Positions 25,806 to 38,576 of a stretch of 64,000 nucleotides of DNA are shown here, in pieces. Positions within the stretch are counted from its first letter, which is position 1, and each line of letters starts with the position of its first letter. The notes beneath the pieces are model-generated. The model was not told where the DNA came from, did not search any database, and worked only from the letters and a program-made list of their open reading frames with translations. The position numbers and the translations under genes are program-made. This stretch comes from Triglochin maritima. Its lineage: Eukaryota; Streptophyta; Magnoliopsida; Alismatales; Juncaginaceae. The stretch spans positions 4,774,001-4,838,000 of the forward strand of contig OY821789.1 of NCBI GenBank assembly GCA_963682175.1. Reading direction: 5' to 3'.

Positions 25806-27329
25806 ATGTTGAATGGAAAGAGTTTTTTTTTTTTTGTTGATAATTAACGAAACGACTGTGTTCTACTACAATTTCGCTTCCGTTTCGGAGGAAGATTTTT
25901 TCAACTTCTTCATTCAGGAATTACCAATTGATTTTAGATTTATAGCATTACAATTTTATTCGAGAAGTTTCACTTTTTTAGTCGGGCATTGCACATCAGA
26001 AGATCCACTCTGTGCCAGTTTTTGTGCCACATTGGAGGCTGGAGGGAGTGGAAATCTTCCACGTGTGCGTAGGCCATCTTGTCTTGTAGTGATTTTGTCA
26101 TTCAGCTTCCATTTCAAGAATTTTGCAAAAATTCAGTTTAGAATCCATTCCTAATCTTGATGTTGCCGGTCACTAAATCGATCGCATTAATTTTTAATCG
26201 AGAATGTCTTTTGGAAGAGCAGTTCTTTTCCGAAGAAGCTTGATAGAGTAGGATGTTCTTAGGGTGCATGACTAAGTAGACTATGGCAGCCACAATCTTA
26301 CGCACGGTATCATTGAATAAGGGTCGACTACACAGAACTATATATTGAAACAATTATCTCTTCAAAATTTAATTTTCGTTTAGTAACATTTTATTTCCCT
26401 AAATTTTAAATTTTATTATTTACACATTTGATTTTTTTTTACGTTATATCCCTAATAAACTATTAATACTACGTTAATATTCGAATTGAATGTCAGATCT
26501 GATTGAAATTTAGATCATATTAAGTACCGATCCGACTCAAATTTGAATCAGATATAACTTCCGATTTGATATAAACTTTGACGTAAAATTAAGTTTAGAA
26601 GTGTATTGACGATACAATGCAAAAAAAATTACAAAAAAACAATAAATAATGATTTTTAACGTTCATGAAACAAAATGTTACAAAACAAATAAAAAATAAC
26701 TATCAACTTTTAAAATTCAACTATGCAAAGTAAAATCAATACAAAATTCAAATTGACAAATTATAATCAACCCTTCGAATAATTTAGCTACTACATGACC
26801 TTCATGAAACTCAAACGAAATGCAGGTAATGCAACTTCCACAAACAGAATAAGCCATGCTGTTAAAAAGGAAAAATATGCCTCCAACCTCGATATCTTAC
26901 AACTCTAACAGGCAACAGCCTTCCAGTTCCAGATATACACCAAAAGCAGAGCAGGGAATCAATGTTATTCGGGCCAACTTAGTTGAAACAATTCTGCTTT
27001 AAAAAAGAAATGATCTCTTCTCGGGATGATTTGATTTGATATAGAAACCAAGATGTCAATGATTCCGACCCAACCCTAAAGCTCCTACAACACACACTCT
27101 TATTTCAAAGTAATCCAGCTGCATTTCTCCACAAAAGGACCAGAATCCAACTTTAACTTTGTTTTTACTCACAAAAAAAATCACAACCTCTTACGGATCC
27201 CATACCCTAACGTGATATTAAGAACACATCCAATTGGGCTTTGCCTACACTCCAAGACAACCTCAATAACCTACACATTAGGAGTTAGGACATTCATCCC
27301 CATCTCCTTAGAAGCCAAAACAGCAAGAG
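25806..27329. other. Intergenic region between divergent genes
   Basis: Separates SEC61 gamma (-) from the small membrane-protein gene (+). Frames at 25813-26154 and 26138-26353 have no recognisable protein content. The region must contain both promoters, but I identify none on the + side. Confidence 0.45.
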
Positions 27330-27698
27330 ATGTCTTATCTAGCAGCTTCCTTCCCACCACCTATGGTGATGCATCCACGTTCTACTACAACTAAGCCACC
27401 CTCCAATTCAAGAGGTTCATTTGGACCAGTCTTTATTGTCCTAGCTATTATCATTGTCCTATCTGTGATCGCTTGCTTTCTTGGCCGGTTTTTTGCCCGA
27501 CGTTACTTTCGGCCGAAGTCTAGACATAACCATGCCTTACGCCAAGGCGGCGACGTGGAGAATGGATCCGGAATGAACATCTCTCCTCCTGTGAAAGCAT
27601 CTTCAAATGGAGAGAACAAGGAAGAAGCCATACCTGCTGATGTCAGAGAAGCCAGGACAAGTTTCCCTGAAAATGGAGGAATGGAGAGAGGTGCTTGA
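27330..27698 (+). CDS. Small single-pass membrane protein, unknown function
   Basis: Intronless frame of 122 aa. Residues 1-30 are rich in Pro, Ser and Thr. Residues about 31-51 form one strong hydrophobic helix (GPVFIVLAIIIVLSVIACFLG), followed by a basic stretch (RFFARRYFRPKSRH) that suggests the C-terminal side faces the cytosol. The tail is hydrophilic and probably disordered. The arrangement resembles short uncharacterised plant transmembrane proteins, but I cannot name a family. The gene converges on the USP gene, whose stop lies at 27927. Confidence 0.7.
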   Translation: MSYLAASFPPPMVMHPRSTTTKPPSNSRGSFGPVFIVLAIIIVLSVIACFLGRFFARRYFRPKSRHNHALRQGGDVENGSGMNISPPVKASSNGENKEEAIPADVREARTSFPENGGMERGA

Positions 27699-27926
27699 AG
27701 GGGGTAAAAGAAAGTTTTCAAAAAAGTTTTCAAAAAAAAAAGTTTTCAAAAAAATTGAAGGGGGTAAAAGAAAGAATATGAGTAAAAATATCTGTTTTTA
27801 TGGTATCTGCATTCAGGTCATCTAAATCCACTCTTTTCAAGTTTCTATCTCAGTGTTTTGTCTGTTTCAGAACGCTGTAACAAGTTTCATTCGCAATAAG
27901 ATGAAAATATTCAAAGCTTGGAAGAA

Positions 27927-30651
27927 TTAATCTTCAACAGGGTCCTGTGGTGTCTCGCCTGGTGGCCTTTTAATCGTAATCACAGGGCACTCGGCATGCT
28001 TCACGCAAAATTCGCTAACAGTCCCGATAAACACCCTAGAAGCATTAAAGAGAGAGCCAGAATCAGTAGAGCTAAAACCTGAGGCTAATTACTTGTGTTA
28101 AGGATGAAGGTACCTCCTTACCTGGTCAGTCAGTGACTCCACCAATATACAAATACAATTAGCAAATGAAATTAATAAGATCTATAACGTTAAGTGGTAA
28201 AGAATATGTATATGGTACGCCTAGCCCAACTAGTTTGGAATTAAAGGCTTTGTTGTTGTCATTGTTGGTAAAGAATATGATACAAATGGCATAGATTAAT
28301 CTAGGACCATGCATGTTAGGATAATAAGATGTTACATCTTACATATGTAATCCACTGAAATATTTAGTAGAAGATAGGATATGGAATCGTGGAAGTAAAA
28401 AATGATCATAAGAAAAACAATAGAGAAACCAAATCTAAGATCCAAAATGACAACACAAGTGCAATGATAATAATCCGAATTGAACCCTTGAGTACAAACC
28501 ATGTACTCTGGCAGCTGAACTTTCATCCCCCCCCCCCCCCGGCTGGGTTGATTCACGGGGTTTATGACAATAATCCATAGTACCCATTTATTTCTACATT
28601 GAAATCTATCTTCAACCACCTCAAGAAGTGAACCTATAGTGTCTGGGAATACATGAAAGTGAATGAAGTTAAGGTTTCAAACCTGAGGGTCTAATCAATG
28701 GTATGATATAAGCACCAAAGAACAGAAAGAAAGAAAAAAAAAGTTTGGGAACTTTCATTCATCACTTCAATAAATTTTAAGAAGAAACACCGATTTAAGT
28801 TATACAATTGTTGTTTTGTGGTTTCCTTTGTAAAAAAAATAGCATCCATATTATAAGGCAAAGTACCAACTTTAATTGCTTTTAGGAGCTCCTCCTGACC
28901 TCTGACCTCCCAAGGGCTATAGTCATAGTTATCCTCCTATTCAACTACTTCAACCGTTTTCGAACACCTCATATAATTTTCAGGGCATACAAGACGACAG
29001 TTCGATCATCTATGAACCATTTCTCGTACAATACCCCCCCTTCCAACGGGTTTCGAAGATACAAATTCTCATATTAAGGATCAATTTTGTAACACTGAAG
29101 GGCAAATGTGGTATGTGGATACTCTCAGGCAAAACAAAGGTGTTGGATCAATAATAAAACACTTTGTTGTTAACTTGTTATTGGATCCTAATTTAGTGGA
29201 AATTTTCAAAATACATATGCTCATTGTAGCCTCTTTCAACCCTCACAATGAAAGTGGGCGTTTATCTTTATGGATCTTAAATGAAGAAACAAAGCATAGT
29301 CTGTGAAAGGGACAGGAGGCAGAAGCCAAACATGTGCATCATTTCAAGCAACAAAAAAATATAATCTTCAAGTGCCCATTCTTATTGAAAAAACATGAGC
29401 TCATAAGTTCAAAACAACACGTAGTGTTGGCATACCTTTGGAAGGGGCCAAGGCCACGATTGCCGACTACTAAAAAATCTGGTTGAATCCGTTTCACCTC
29501 GCTACAAATGACTTCTGCTGCATCACCTTTCTTCAGCCAAGCTTCACATGCAAGCTACAAGTAGATATAACATTATAAAAGTGAATGCTAGTTATTGCAT
29601 GCCAAATTTTAGAAGCATTGACTCTGAGTTGTATGGAAAAAAAATTAAGTACTCCTTTATGATGGCACTGCTCAACAAAGAACTCAAGCAAGTGAAGTCC
29701 TCTCATTTTCTCTTTATCTCTCATCCCTTTGAAATCCTCTGGTGATGCATATACACTGTCCAGATCGTCAAATCCTAGAGTTCAAGAGTAACAACTTTTT
29801 ATCGACTAATATAGCAAAAGATAAATTTACAAAAGCAAGGAACATGGTTTACAGGATATGGGCCCAAAAACAGAAATTTCAAAGGGAGAATACAAAACGA
29901 AAAGAAATCAACAAAAACAAACAGGCTAGGAATATGTCCATTTCAAGGAGATGACTAGAATCAGTGTGGTCATGTTTTTGAAAGTTATAGCACCCTTTTA
30001 TAGATTAAAAACATGTAAAATTTTGGTATTCATATGTGTAACAGCATTGTAATATCTCAGGTTCTCAACCTCATTCAATTATTCACTATCATCCTGGTAA
30101 TAATCCTACACCTCACCACCAAGAATCAGTCAATCAGCACTCAGAAGGAAACAATAGACATTCGCCAGAGTCCATTGTCAGCTGCTACACATGATGCCTC
30201 AAATCATTGATGCTCACATAGTGATGGAGCATTTCCATCGGCAATACAGATTAGGAAAGACCCAAGCAACCAGCACAAGTGAATCTAAAATGATATTTGC
30301 TAGGAAAGAAATGGTCTCTACTAAATTAAACAAGATGACAAAAATGTCTGATCCTTCTCTATCAGCTTCTACGGAAAATACAAGTCACTCCATTTAACTA
30401 ACAAGCAAAGAAAAAACAAAACTTTATGCTGGGAAAATTAGACAAACTAAAATTCTCTACATTCTAGTTGCCATATGGACATTTCAAAGAATTTATTTTG
30501 AAAGATATGTGGGGTCACAGCTCATGAGTAAAATCGAATGCTGAATTCAGAATTCCATGAACACAACTATACATGATCAAAAGAATGGCATGTAATCAGA
30601 TTGAATCACAGTCGTTTGAAGTGAAACAAGTTATATGGGCCACTCTATGCA

Positions 30652-30682
<31 letters not shown>

Positions 30683-33600
30683 GAATGAACCAGAAAAAAA
30701 ATCAAGGAATCACACCCTCAACATATACAGATTTACGCAGAATCACTAGAAAGATAAGCCAACAGGAGCACTTGATTACAAATGCACAAGACAAAAAATT
30801 GGAAAACCCATGAGAGAAAAAAACAATGGTCACCTGTCCAGAATTTTGTTTTTCATTTACGCTTCAATTCCTAATGATCATTGCGAACATCACGTAGATT
30901 AATAAAAGCCAAATAAACAATCGCATGAATCGAGATTCCTTGCTTGGGCAATCTAGTACTTCTCCTTTTTTTCCGACCATCAGAAGAACAAAAGCACATA
31001 AAACCGACAGAAAATGGATACTATGAACGCAACTACAACAGCATCACTTGTACGACCACATCTCAAAATGCAGCATGATAAGTTTCCAATTTCTATATCA
31101 TATAATGACTATGAAATAAAGTCAAAACAAGAGTACATAGTTACTCATCGTACCCAGTAAGAGAGGTGAACCTATAAAATCAAAGTCAAAATCACTTTCT
31201 TAATGTTAGGAAAAGATAAGAAAAATGTGCACTTCAATGACACTTTACACAAATGAAGCTTTTGAATGTTTTCAACCTCCAATGTTGAGAATTCAAGGGT
31301 TCAGGGCTAACACCTCAAGAAGAGTAGTATGAAAATAATTGTTTTATTGAAAGATTATTAAAGTGTGATTGAATTGTAAAAAAAAGAACTTTATGTGAGG
31401 ATTTCAAGTTAATTGGTCGAAATTTGTTAAAGAAATTCAAAAATATCAACATAAACTTGAAAATACTACCATTTTCTTTTTCGAGTACTTAATTATGATG
31501 GGGTGTGCATCTACAGATAGGTATTTAGTTGGGTATTTTACTTATGACAGATTTTTTTAGATTTTTTTGACTAGTTTGACTAATTAGATATACAAAAGGA
31601 AAAAAATTCAAAATATTCACCAAAAAAAACAAAATCTAAAGAACATGCACATCAGAATCTTATTTGGCAAACTATGCACATTAAAAACGACACATAAGAT
31701 GTCGTTTTCATTAAATAAAAACATCACAGGTGTCGTTTTTAACGTAATTGAAAACGACACTGATGATGTCGTATTCAACACAGGTAAAAACGGCACCAGC
31801 CCCACCTTTTCCTCCACTTTTTTCCCATAACCGCCCACTCTCTCTCCTCCCTCTCTTTGACGATTTTCAAGCCTCCGGTTGTAGTTTCACATTTTTCATT
31901 GGTTTTAAGATATATTTAGCTTATTTTTTGTTAAGGTTTTACTTAATTAGTTTGTATTTGTGTGGATTGGATTGTTTTGGATTTATGTGGATTGATTTGA
32001 TTTGGATCGATTGGTGTTTGTTTGATGGGTTTAGATTGTTTTGGTTTGAAAATGAGTTGATTGAGAAAGTATTGAACTCTAAATAATTATATAATGTTTG
32101 AAATAAGTTTGATTGTGAATAATGTACTTTATGTTTAGATTTGACTTGGTTTGAAATTGAGTTTATTGATGATAATGTATTGAAATGTAAATGTTAATAA
32201 TTTTATAACATTTGAAATTCGGTTGATTGAGAAAAATGTATTAAACTCTCAATAATTATATAATGTTATGATTTGTTTATATATTTTGTGATTGTGTTTG
32301 ATTTTTACAATTCACAAGATTCTTAGGATTTTTACATCACACTTTTTAAAGTAACTTACGTTTTTTGGTTTATTTTGTTTCAACAATTGCAAAAATGTCA
32401 AATTCACACGATTCTCATGGTCATGTGGATCCTTCAGTCCTAGTACTACAGAAAGATCATATATCATCCATTTTTGCTGGAATAAAAACGGCATTGGTAT
32501 TGCCGTTTTTAGCTGGGTTGAATACAGCATCACCAGTGTCGTTTTCAATTACGTTACAAACGACATCTTAGATGTCGTTTTTAACGTGCATAGTTTGTCA
32601 AATAAGTTTTTGAGGTGTATTTTCTTCAAATTTTGTTTTTTGGTGAATATTTTGAAAAAAAAATCCTATATAAAAACATAATATATCTTTGAGTTTTGAA
32701 CTATTGGTATTCGAAATACTCGAAGGGGCTACAACCCCAAGGGTCTTTGTTACAGAACAAAATCTCAAAATTAACGAGGACAAAGTTTAAAGAAACCAAC
32801 AATCTCTGGAGGTAGAAACCCAAATGGTTTTGACAACTGCGACGAGATCTCAAAATCCAGGGAGAGTCGTCTGACTACCCAAACTTCCATTTTGCACCAT
32901 TCCTTGCAAAATCAATATGTTGCATTTTATAGAATTTGTTGTCTTCATAATTTTGCATACCCAATTTGGCAATTTCTAATTCCTGGATACGCCACTGCTT
33001 AGAAGTGAATTGGAGTTTTGGGAACTACACTTTTGACTTAAAACACTCATTCACTTGAACAAATCACACCCTTACATAAGCCAGAGTGCCTTGATCAACT
33101 TTAAGAACCACCGAAGTAGGAATTAAACAAATTCTAAAACCTCAAAATCCAAGTAAAACTATCAAAACAACTGAGTTGCAAGAACTTAAATACATGGAAC
33201 TGCCCTATACTTTCAAAATACACTTGCCTAGCACTCGATGCTTCATTAACAATGTTTCACACAATCATATGTAAGTGTTACAACTAATAAGTCATGTCAT
33301 GTTCCTTAGAAGCAAAACAAGTGCCAGAAAGTAGAAAACTAGAAATAATCAAGTACATTTGAAGCTAGAAAAGACCAAGTACATTTGAATAATTTCATTT
33401 ACTAGATCACCAAATCTCCTCATCCCAAACCATTGTAGCAAACACTAAGAACCCGTACCTGACTAACAACAAAACCCCAACAAACACAATAACGAGAGGA
33501 CTGACTGGTTTAGGGACAGCACCGTACTGTCTTTGTTGGGGACTGCTCATGTAATTTCCAGTCTACACCTGCCAAGCACTTAATTCTTAATGCACTGTGT

Positions 33601-34210
33601 TTTCACATCATCATGCGTAAGCGTAACACAAGAAGTGCAAAACAGTAGAAAACTGTAAGTTCTTATAACTAACTTAATTTAGTTATGTTGCAAATAAATA
33701 AATAACTGTAGCTGTAAATATCTGGCTAGTGTTAGATAAGTTTCTGAAGTCTTCTATGGTCTATATACGCAAATTTGTTTGGGAAGAGTGAAACCAAACT
33801 CTCGATGATATTTTTCAGACCCATCCTAGGGAGTTTTCACCTCTTCTTCTCTACTTCCGACGAACTTTCCGGCGACCTCTTCGACGAGGCTATTAAGATG
33901 TCCATCAAACAGTTCTATTCACTATAACAGCATCAGATCTCCAAAACCATCGCAACAAACATTTGGGCGTCACAACTAACAACGAAACCCTAAGAAAGAT
34001 TGAGGAAGAGGGGTCCGTACCGTCCTCGTCGGGGACCTGGACGTGGAGAAAGAGGAGCTTGAAGCCTTGGGCGTTGGATCGGACGATCTTGGAGAGGGTC
34101 CAGTCGAAAGCGGAGCGGCTGGTGATGGAGGGGTGGGGGTAGCCTTTGACGGACGACTGGTTCACCGCCATCATGATCCGCGTCGGCACCGGAGTCGGAG
34201 CTTCTTCCAT
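27927..34210 (-). CDS. Universal stress protein A-like protein
   Basis: USP-fold protein, expected to be soluble and ATP-binding, often stress-linked in plants. Exons in transcript order on the minus strand: 34210-34021, 29774-29653, 29554-29436 and 28035-27927. They total 540 nt and encode 179 aa. The first strand reads RIMMAVNQSSVKGYP, and the middle FDDLDSVYASPEDF and GLHLLEFFVEQC are typical of this plant subgroup. The ATP-binding pattern G-2x-G-9x-G-[S/T] is complete (Gly135, Gly138, Gly148-Thr149). The C-terminus has SEFCVKHAECPVITIKR. Intron 1 is 4.2 kb and holds a Mutator-like element and a 29-base G run. A second such element lies 248 bases upstream of the start codon. Confidence 0.94.
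28209..28265 (+). mobile_element. 5'-truncated SINE (Au-like 3' end), 57 bp
   Basis: The insert ends in GGCTTTGTTGTTGTCATTGT, resembling the 3' tail of plant Au-type SINEs, preceded by CCCAACTAGTTTGGAATTAA. It is flanked by a 14-bp perfect direct repeat, TGGTAAAGAATATG (28195-28208 and 28266-28279). The long duplication supports insertion by target-primed reverse transcription. It lies in USP intron 3. Confidence 0.65.
28527..28540. repeat. C14 homopolymer
   Basis: Run of 14 C within USP intron 3. Confidence 0.9.
30655..30683. repeat. G29 homopolymer
   Basis: Uninterrupted run of 29 G on the + strand in USP intron 1 (C on the transcribed RNA). It could form quadruplex structures, and its true length is uncertain in any assembly. 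Confidence 0.9.
31598..32666. mobile_element. Mutator-like foldback element A (1.07 kb)
   Basis: The ends are inverted repeats of about 160 bases containing TTCAAAATATTCACCAAAAAA, a GCACATC/TTATTTGGCAAACTATGCAC block and then palindromic modules of the type AAAACGACA...TGTCGTTTT. Flanks carry a near-perfect 9-bp duplication: TATACAAAA at 31589-31597 and TATATAAAA at 32667-32675. A 9-bp duplication is typical of Mutator-like elements. The interior is T-rich with no transposase. It sits in USP intron 1 and is a diverged relative of element B. Confidence 0.8.
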
Positions 34211-34696
34211 CGCCGCCGCCGTGCTGATCTGGTCTGGTGTGTGGTGTGGGTCGTTGGGGTGGGAGTGGCGATGGTGGCACGTCGCCAGGGGGTGCTGCAC
34301 GTGCTACGCGTGCCGACTGGGCAGCCACGTCACTGGAGGTCTGGAAGTTTCCGCCGGAAGTTTCGCGATTAGATTTTTTGACACGAGACGGCGCGAAATA
34401 TTTTTTCTCTCTTAAAGAATAATTAGTTGGTTTTAATTAGAATTAGGCTATGTAAAAGGAAAAAATAAAAAATAATCAAAAAAAATAAAAAATTGGAAAA
34501 ATATGCACTTCAGAAACTTAATTGGCAAAGTATGCACATTGAAAAACGGCACCACAGGTGCCGTTTTCATTAAGTAAAAACGGCACTGTAGATGCCGTTT
34601 TTACCCTTAATGAAAACTGCCGTTTTTACTTGGGCAAATTTTTTCTTGGTTTCGAGATGTCGTTTTTATTTAATACATGTTGAACTAGAAACGGGT

Positions 34697-35653
34697 CACA
34701 CACTAGGTTCCTTTTAGGAGTCACACACAAAATATCATATAATTTGGACTCCATTAGATCACTTAAACACCTAAAACATTGGTCGCCAGTCTGCCTGAGT
34801 TCGGTCGACCGTTCACCTTTCGGTCGACCAGTTATACACAATTTTTGTTATACCAGACCAATCCGTTCAACCGATCACACATCTATTTAACCGATTACCC
34901 ATACCTGTTCGGTCGACCGGTAAACCTTCGGTCGACCGTTTCGTTTGCTGTTTTTGGTAAAAATACGACCGTTTTATTTGTCGTATTATACAACGGTCGT
35001 ATACACATTTTTCTCAATATACACCCCCATATACATTAGAACCGGTCGAACCATTTGCCTAGTTCGGTCGACCGTTCAAATAGGTAAAATCTACCTGCTA
35101 TCGGTCGACACAAGTTTGTCCAACCGATCAAGATTTCTCTCTACCCATGCAAAAGCCTCTCCATTCAGGTCGACCGAACAACTGGGTCTGGGTAATCGGT
35201 TAAATAGATGTGTGATCGGTTGAACGGATTGGTCTGGTATAACAAAAATTGTGTATAACCGGTCGACCGAAAGGTGAACGGTCGACCGAACTCAGGCAGA
35301 CTGGCGACCAATGTTTTAGGTGTTTAGGTGATCTAATGGAGTCCAAATTATATGATATTTTGTGTGTGACTTTTAAAAGGAACCTAGTGTGTGAATGCAT
35401 GCATATTAGCTTAAGTTATGCTCAATTCACATAAGTTCCTAATTCTCAAAGAAAGGTAAAATTACATGTCTTCAATCCTAGCTTGATTACATGTCTTGAC
35501 TTGATTTTTCTTCTTTCTTGAGTCTTGATCACCTGTAGATGTTAGCATAATACAACATGTATACTATTATACTACATGTGCTAATCTACATGTCCTTATT
35601 AAGATTAGGTTTAATTACATCATCAAATACGGATTAAGGCCAAAAAGCCAACA
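34697..35653 (-). mobile_element. Copia-like LTR piece with internal inverted duplication
   Basis: Read on the minus strand, it begins at 35653 with TGTTGGCTTTTTGGCC, like the start of the copia LTR at 9297. Two arms of about 200 bases, 34697-34905 and 35190-35395, are near-perfect inverted copies. They include CACACACTAGGTTCC, a shared stretch about Leu/Asp codons that yields the same 50-residue translation, and GGTCGACCG palindromes. There is no gag-pol coding, and I could not locate its other end. It is nested inside Mutator-like element B. Confidence 0.5.
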
Positions 35654-35731
35654 GGATCTTCGAACCAATTTTTGATAATGGATAATATGTCACAACTCCA
35701 AAGTGATCTAACCAATGTGTTGGAGTTACAA

Positions 35732-35736
35732 CCCCC

Positions 35737-35767
<31 letters not shown>

Positions 35768-35770
35768 ACA
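35732..35770. repeat. C22-(CA)n tract
   Basis: Run of 22 C followed by CA repeats inside Mutator-like element B. Confidence 0.92.
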
Positions 35771-36178
35771 ATAATTACAATGAGTTTTTTGACAAGTGAT
35801 GAAGATTCAAAAATTTCCAGATCAAACAATTTGAAGATCCCAAAAAATTCCAGGGGGCACTGCCCCCTTGCAACCCCCGCCACCTCGCCGCTCGCTCACC
35901 GGGGAGCGAGACCCCCGACCGACCCGTTTCTAGTTCAACATGTATTAAATAAAAACGACATCTCGAAACCAAGAAAAAATTTGCCCAAGTAAAAACGGCA
36001 TCACTGATGCCGTTTTCATTAAGGGTAAAAACGACATCTACAGTGCCGTTTTTACTTAATGAAAACGACACCTGTGGTGCCGTTTTTCAATGTGCATACT
36101 TTGCCAATTAAGTTTCTGAAGTGCATATTTTTCCAATTTTTTATTTTTTTTTATTTTGAAAAAAATTCCTATGTAAAA

Positions 36179-38423
36179 TGTAAATATTACTACTCTTAAC
36201 ATATTAGTTTGTTTCATTTTATTGGACTTAGAACTTAGGCTATATGATCATGATCTAATTCGAAAATAGGTCCTTACGACAAATCACAATCATGCTCTAA
36301 TCACAACCACGCACGTACGTAACACTTTTCTTGTGTTTCAAATCAATGAAGGTTGAAACACAATCTTTGCCTTTATGTAGTTCCAACTAGACCTACGGTT
36401 CGAGTTCATGTAGTACGAAAACTCAAAAGCATAGTTCCATATTATTCACATGTAACATTTTTCTTAGCGAATAAGAACTCATGGAAGTTTATGACCATAG
36501 TATGTATTTATGGCTTCCACGGTAATGAATTGGTAAATTGTCACTTTCAACTGGGATTTGGAATTTGGCGTGAGAGGAAACTGTGAGTTCGTGAAGAAGT
36601 ATGTGAAAACTTTCCATTCGACTTGGTAGATCATTTGATTTTCCTTGGTTACGATGATATATTGAAGAATTATCATAATTCGAATTAGTCACGTTTCAAC
36701 ATAAAATCGACACATTTATAATTATTAATTTATTACATGTATATAAATGAATGGATGATCTATTGGAGTTAATACACAAAAATAATTCATTAAGTTTTTT
36801 GTGGGCTAATCATATTTTTTTTCACTTGAAGATGAGGATTGAAGTGAAGTTGTATTATAGTAAAACTATGTCAGCATATTATTATTAGGTTATTCAGCCA
36901 CTATTGTTATGAATCTAAACTAAGGCGACCCCTTTTGGAAGGCATTATAAAGTATAAACCATGATTTCCCGATTTGATTTACAATTTGTTCAAGATGAGA
37001 AGTGCACCAAACGTCCCGATTGAGAGGTCTCTTTGATCTACAATCTATCCACATCAACATAAGCGTGTAACATAGGATGTATTTTTTGTCCATAATCCCA
37101 CTTGTTAAGGAGGTTGCACCATCAATAAATGTTTGCAAGTCCAATACAAAAATCACGACATCATCCTTAACTGAACGCAACCCAACCCATTAATAAAATA
37201 TCTTCTGGGTCCTTAAATATACAGACCAACGGTTAACGAACTCCCACTTCCAACAGCCCACTTTAAAGTTTAAACAATGTCACCATAAATAGCTGGTGCT
37301 ATCCACCAGGCACCAACCCAAGTTGCTGATGTTACTGTGGGGTTGTTGTGGACCATAGCAACTTCTTTTGTTAATATATTGAACCGTATTTGCTTTCAAA
37401 AACAAAAAGAAAAAGTTGCTGATGTTGCAAACATGCAATGTCATTGTGATTTGTGTCTGATAAATTCAGCAACATACAAATTTGTAGGGTCGGATTGGCT
37501 GACTTAAAAACTTCAGCAACGTGGAACCGTGAATAGATGTGGGAATGGAGTTTCTAAGGTAATTTAACTACCATTAGAGACTAGCTCAGTTTGGGGATCA
37601 TTTGTCTTGCATTGGTCATGAATCCCAACATCCTAAACTGCATGTTGAGATTAAATAATTAATTACAATTATATAATCATTTAAAAAACAATTAGGTGCC
37701 ACGAAGTAAGGTTGGGTGTTTAAGACCCGGTGGACATTTCGAAGCAAGTTGTTATGTGTTCCATGCACCTGTCTTTTTTATGTTCAATTGTTAATTGGAA
37801 GGAAGTAGACTTGCTTTCCTTCCTATTTCCATGGAAGCCTGGGAGACAGACCCATGCAAGCATGTTGGATAGAATGTGAGAATGACAAGGACTAAAAATT
37901 ATTGAAGGTTTCATATGGTGCCCGTGAATTTGACGTGCTAGCATGGTTTCAATTACATGCTTCATTGGCAAGTCGAAGTAGCCGTCATCGTGACAAGTAA
38001 TGTTTTTCCAAACATAGATAAGTGAAAAAGATATTATCTTGTGTTTTATGTATAGAATTACACAAATATAATTCAAAATCATATTAGCATATTACAAAGA
38101 TATGCATGTGATCATGCATGTGTATCAATAAATGTAGCTCATTTTACATGTATTTTTGTATCAGCATGTGTAGCTTGAAGATTGGGATGTCGCATCGAAC
38201 TTTATTATTTTGTTGTGATAGCAAATTAATTTTCGGAGAATAAGATATTGCGCTAGCTTGGCCTTTGGACTTTTAAGTACCGAGATCGTAATTGTCGCTA
38301 TCATTTAATATTTGTTCTGTTGCTTCTATGTTTACCTTTTTGAAAGCAAATATTTTTTATTGATTGGAAGGTTCATGTCAACACATAAGCCAAAATTACA
38401 AGGTTATGACAATTTATGTCAAA
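36179..38423. other. Intergenic, no gene supported
   Basis: Several open frames (36353-36586, 36920-37180, 37720-38082) lack recognisable domains or splice context. The 120-aa minus-strand frame at 38082-37720 is the longest but reads like chance coding. I see no firm feature. Confidence 0.4.
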
Positions 38424-38540
38424 CACTACAACAAAAAAGTATTTTTGCCTACAGAGTAATGCCAACGGAAATTCCATCGGCATCACGTGACGACTACGTT
38501 TCCATCGGTATTACCATATTTTTGTCGAGGCGAGCATGAA
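38424..38540 (+). mobile_element. Lone CACTA-type end
   Basis: CACTACAACAAAAAAGTATT is a classic CACTA terminal sequence, followed by a subterminal GCCAACGGAAATTCCATCGGCA hairpin-type repeat. No matching opposite end was found, so it is probably a broken element truncated near the LTR-like repeat at 38577. Confidence 0.6.
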
Positions 38541-38576
38541 AAATTAGTGTTTGCGTCCAATTTACTCCGCACGTGC

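Larger units (their letters stand above)
34458..36169. mobile_element. Mutator-like foldback element B (1.71 kb) with nested insert
   Basis: An exact 9-bp duplication, TATGTAAAA, flanks it at 34449-34457 and 36170-36178. Inverted ends of about 240 bases are nearly identical: both carry GGAAAAATATGCACTTCAG, the TTAATTGGCAAAGTATGCAC block and successive palindromes AAAACGGCACCACAGGTGCCGTTTT-like and GGCACTGTAGATGCCG. The arms diverge at about 34697 and 35925, where the interior begins. The interior holds an LTR-derived piece with its own inverted repeat, and a C22-(CA)n tract. It lies 248 bases upstream of the USP start codon. Confidence 0.87.
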
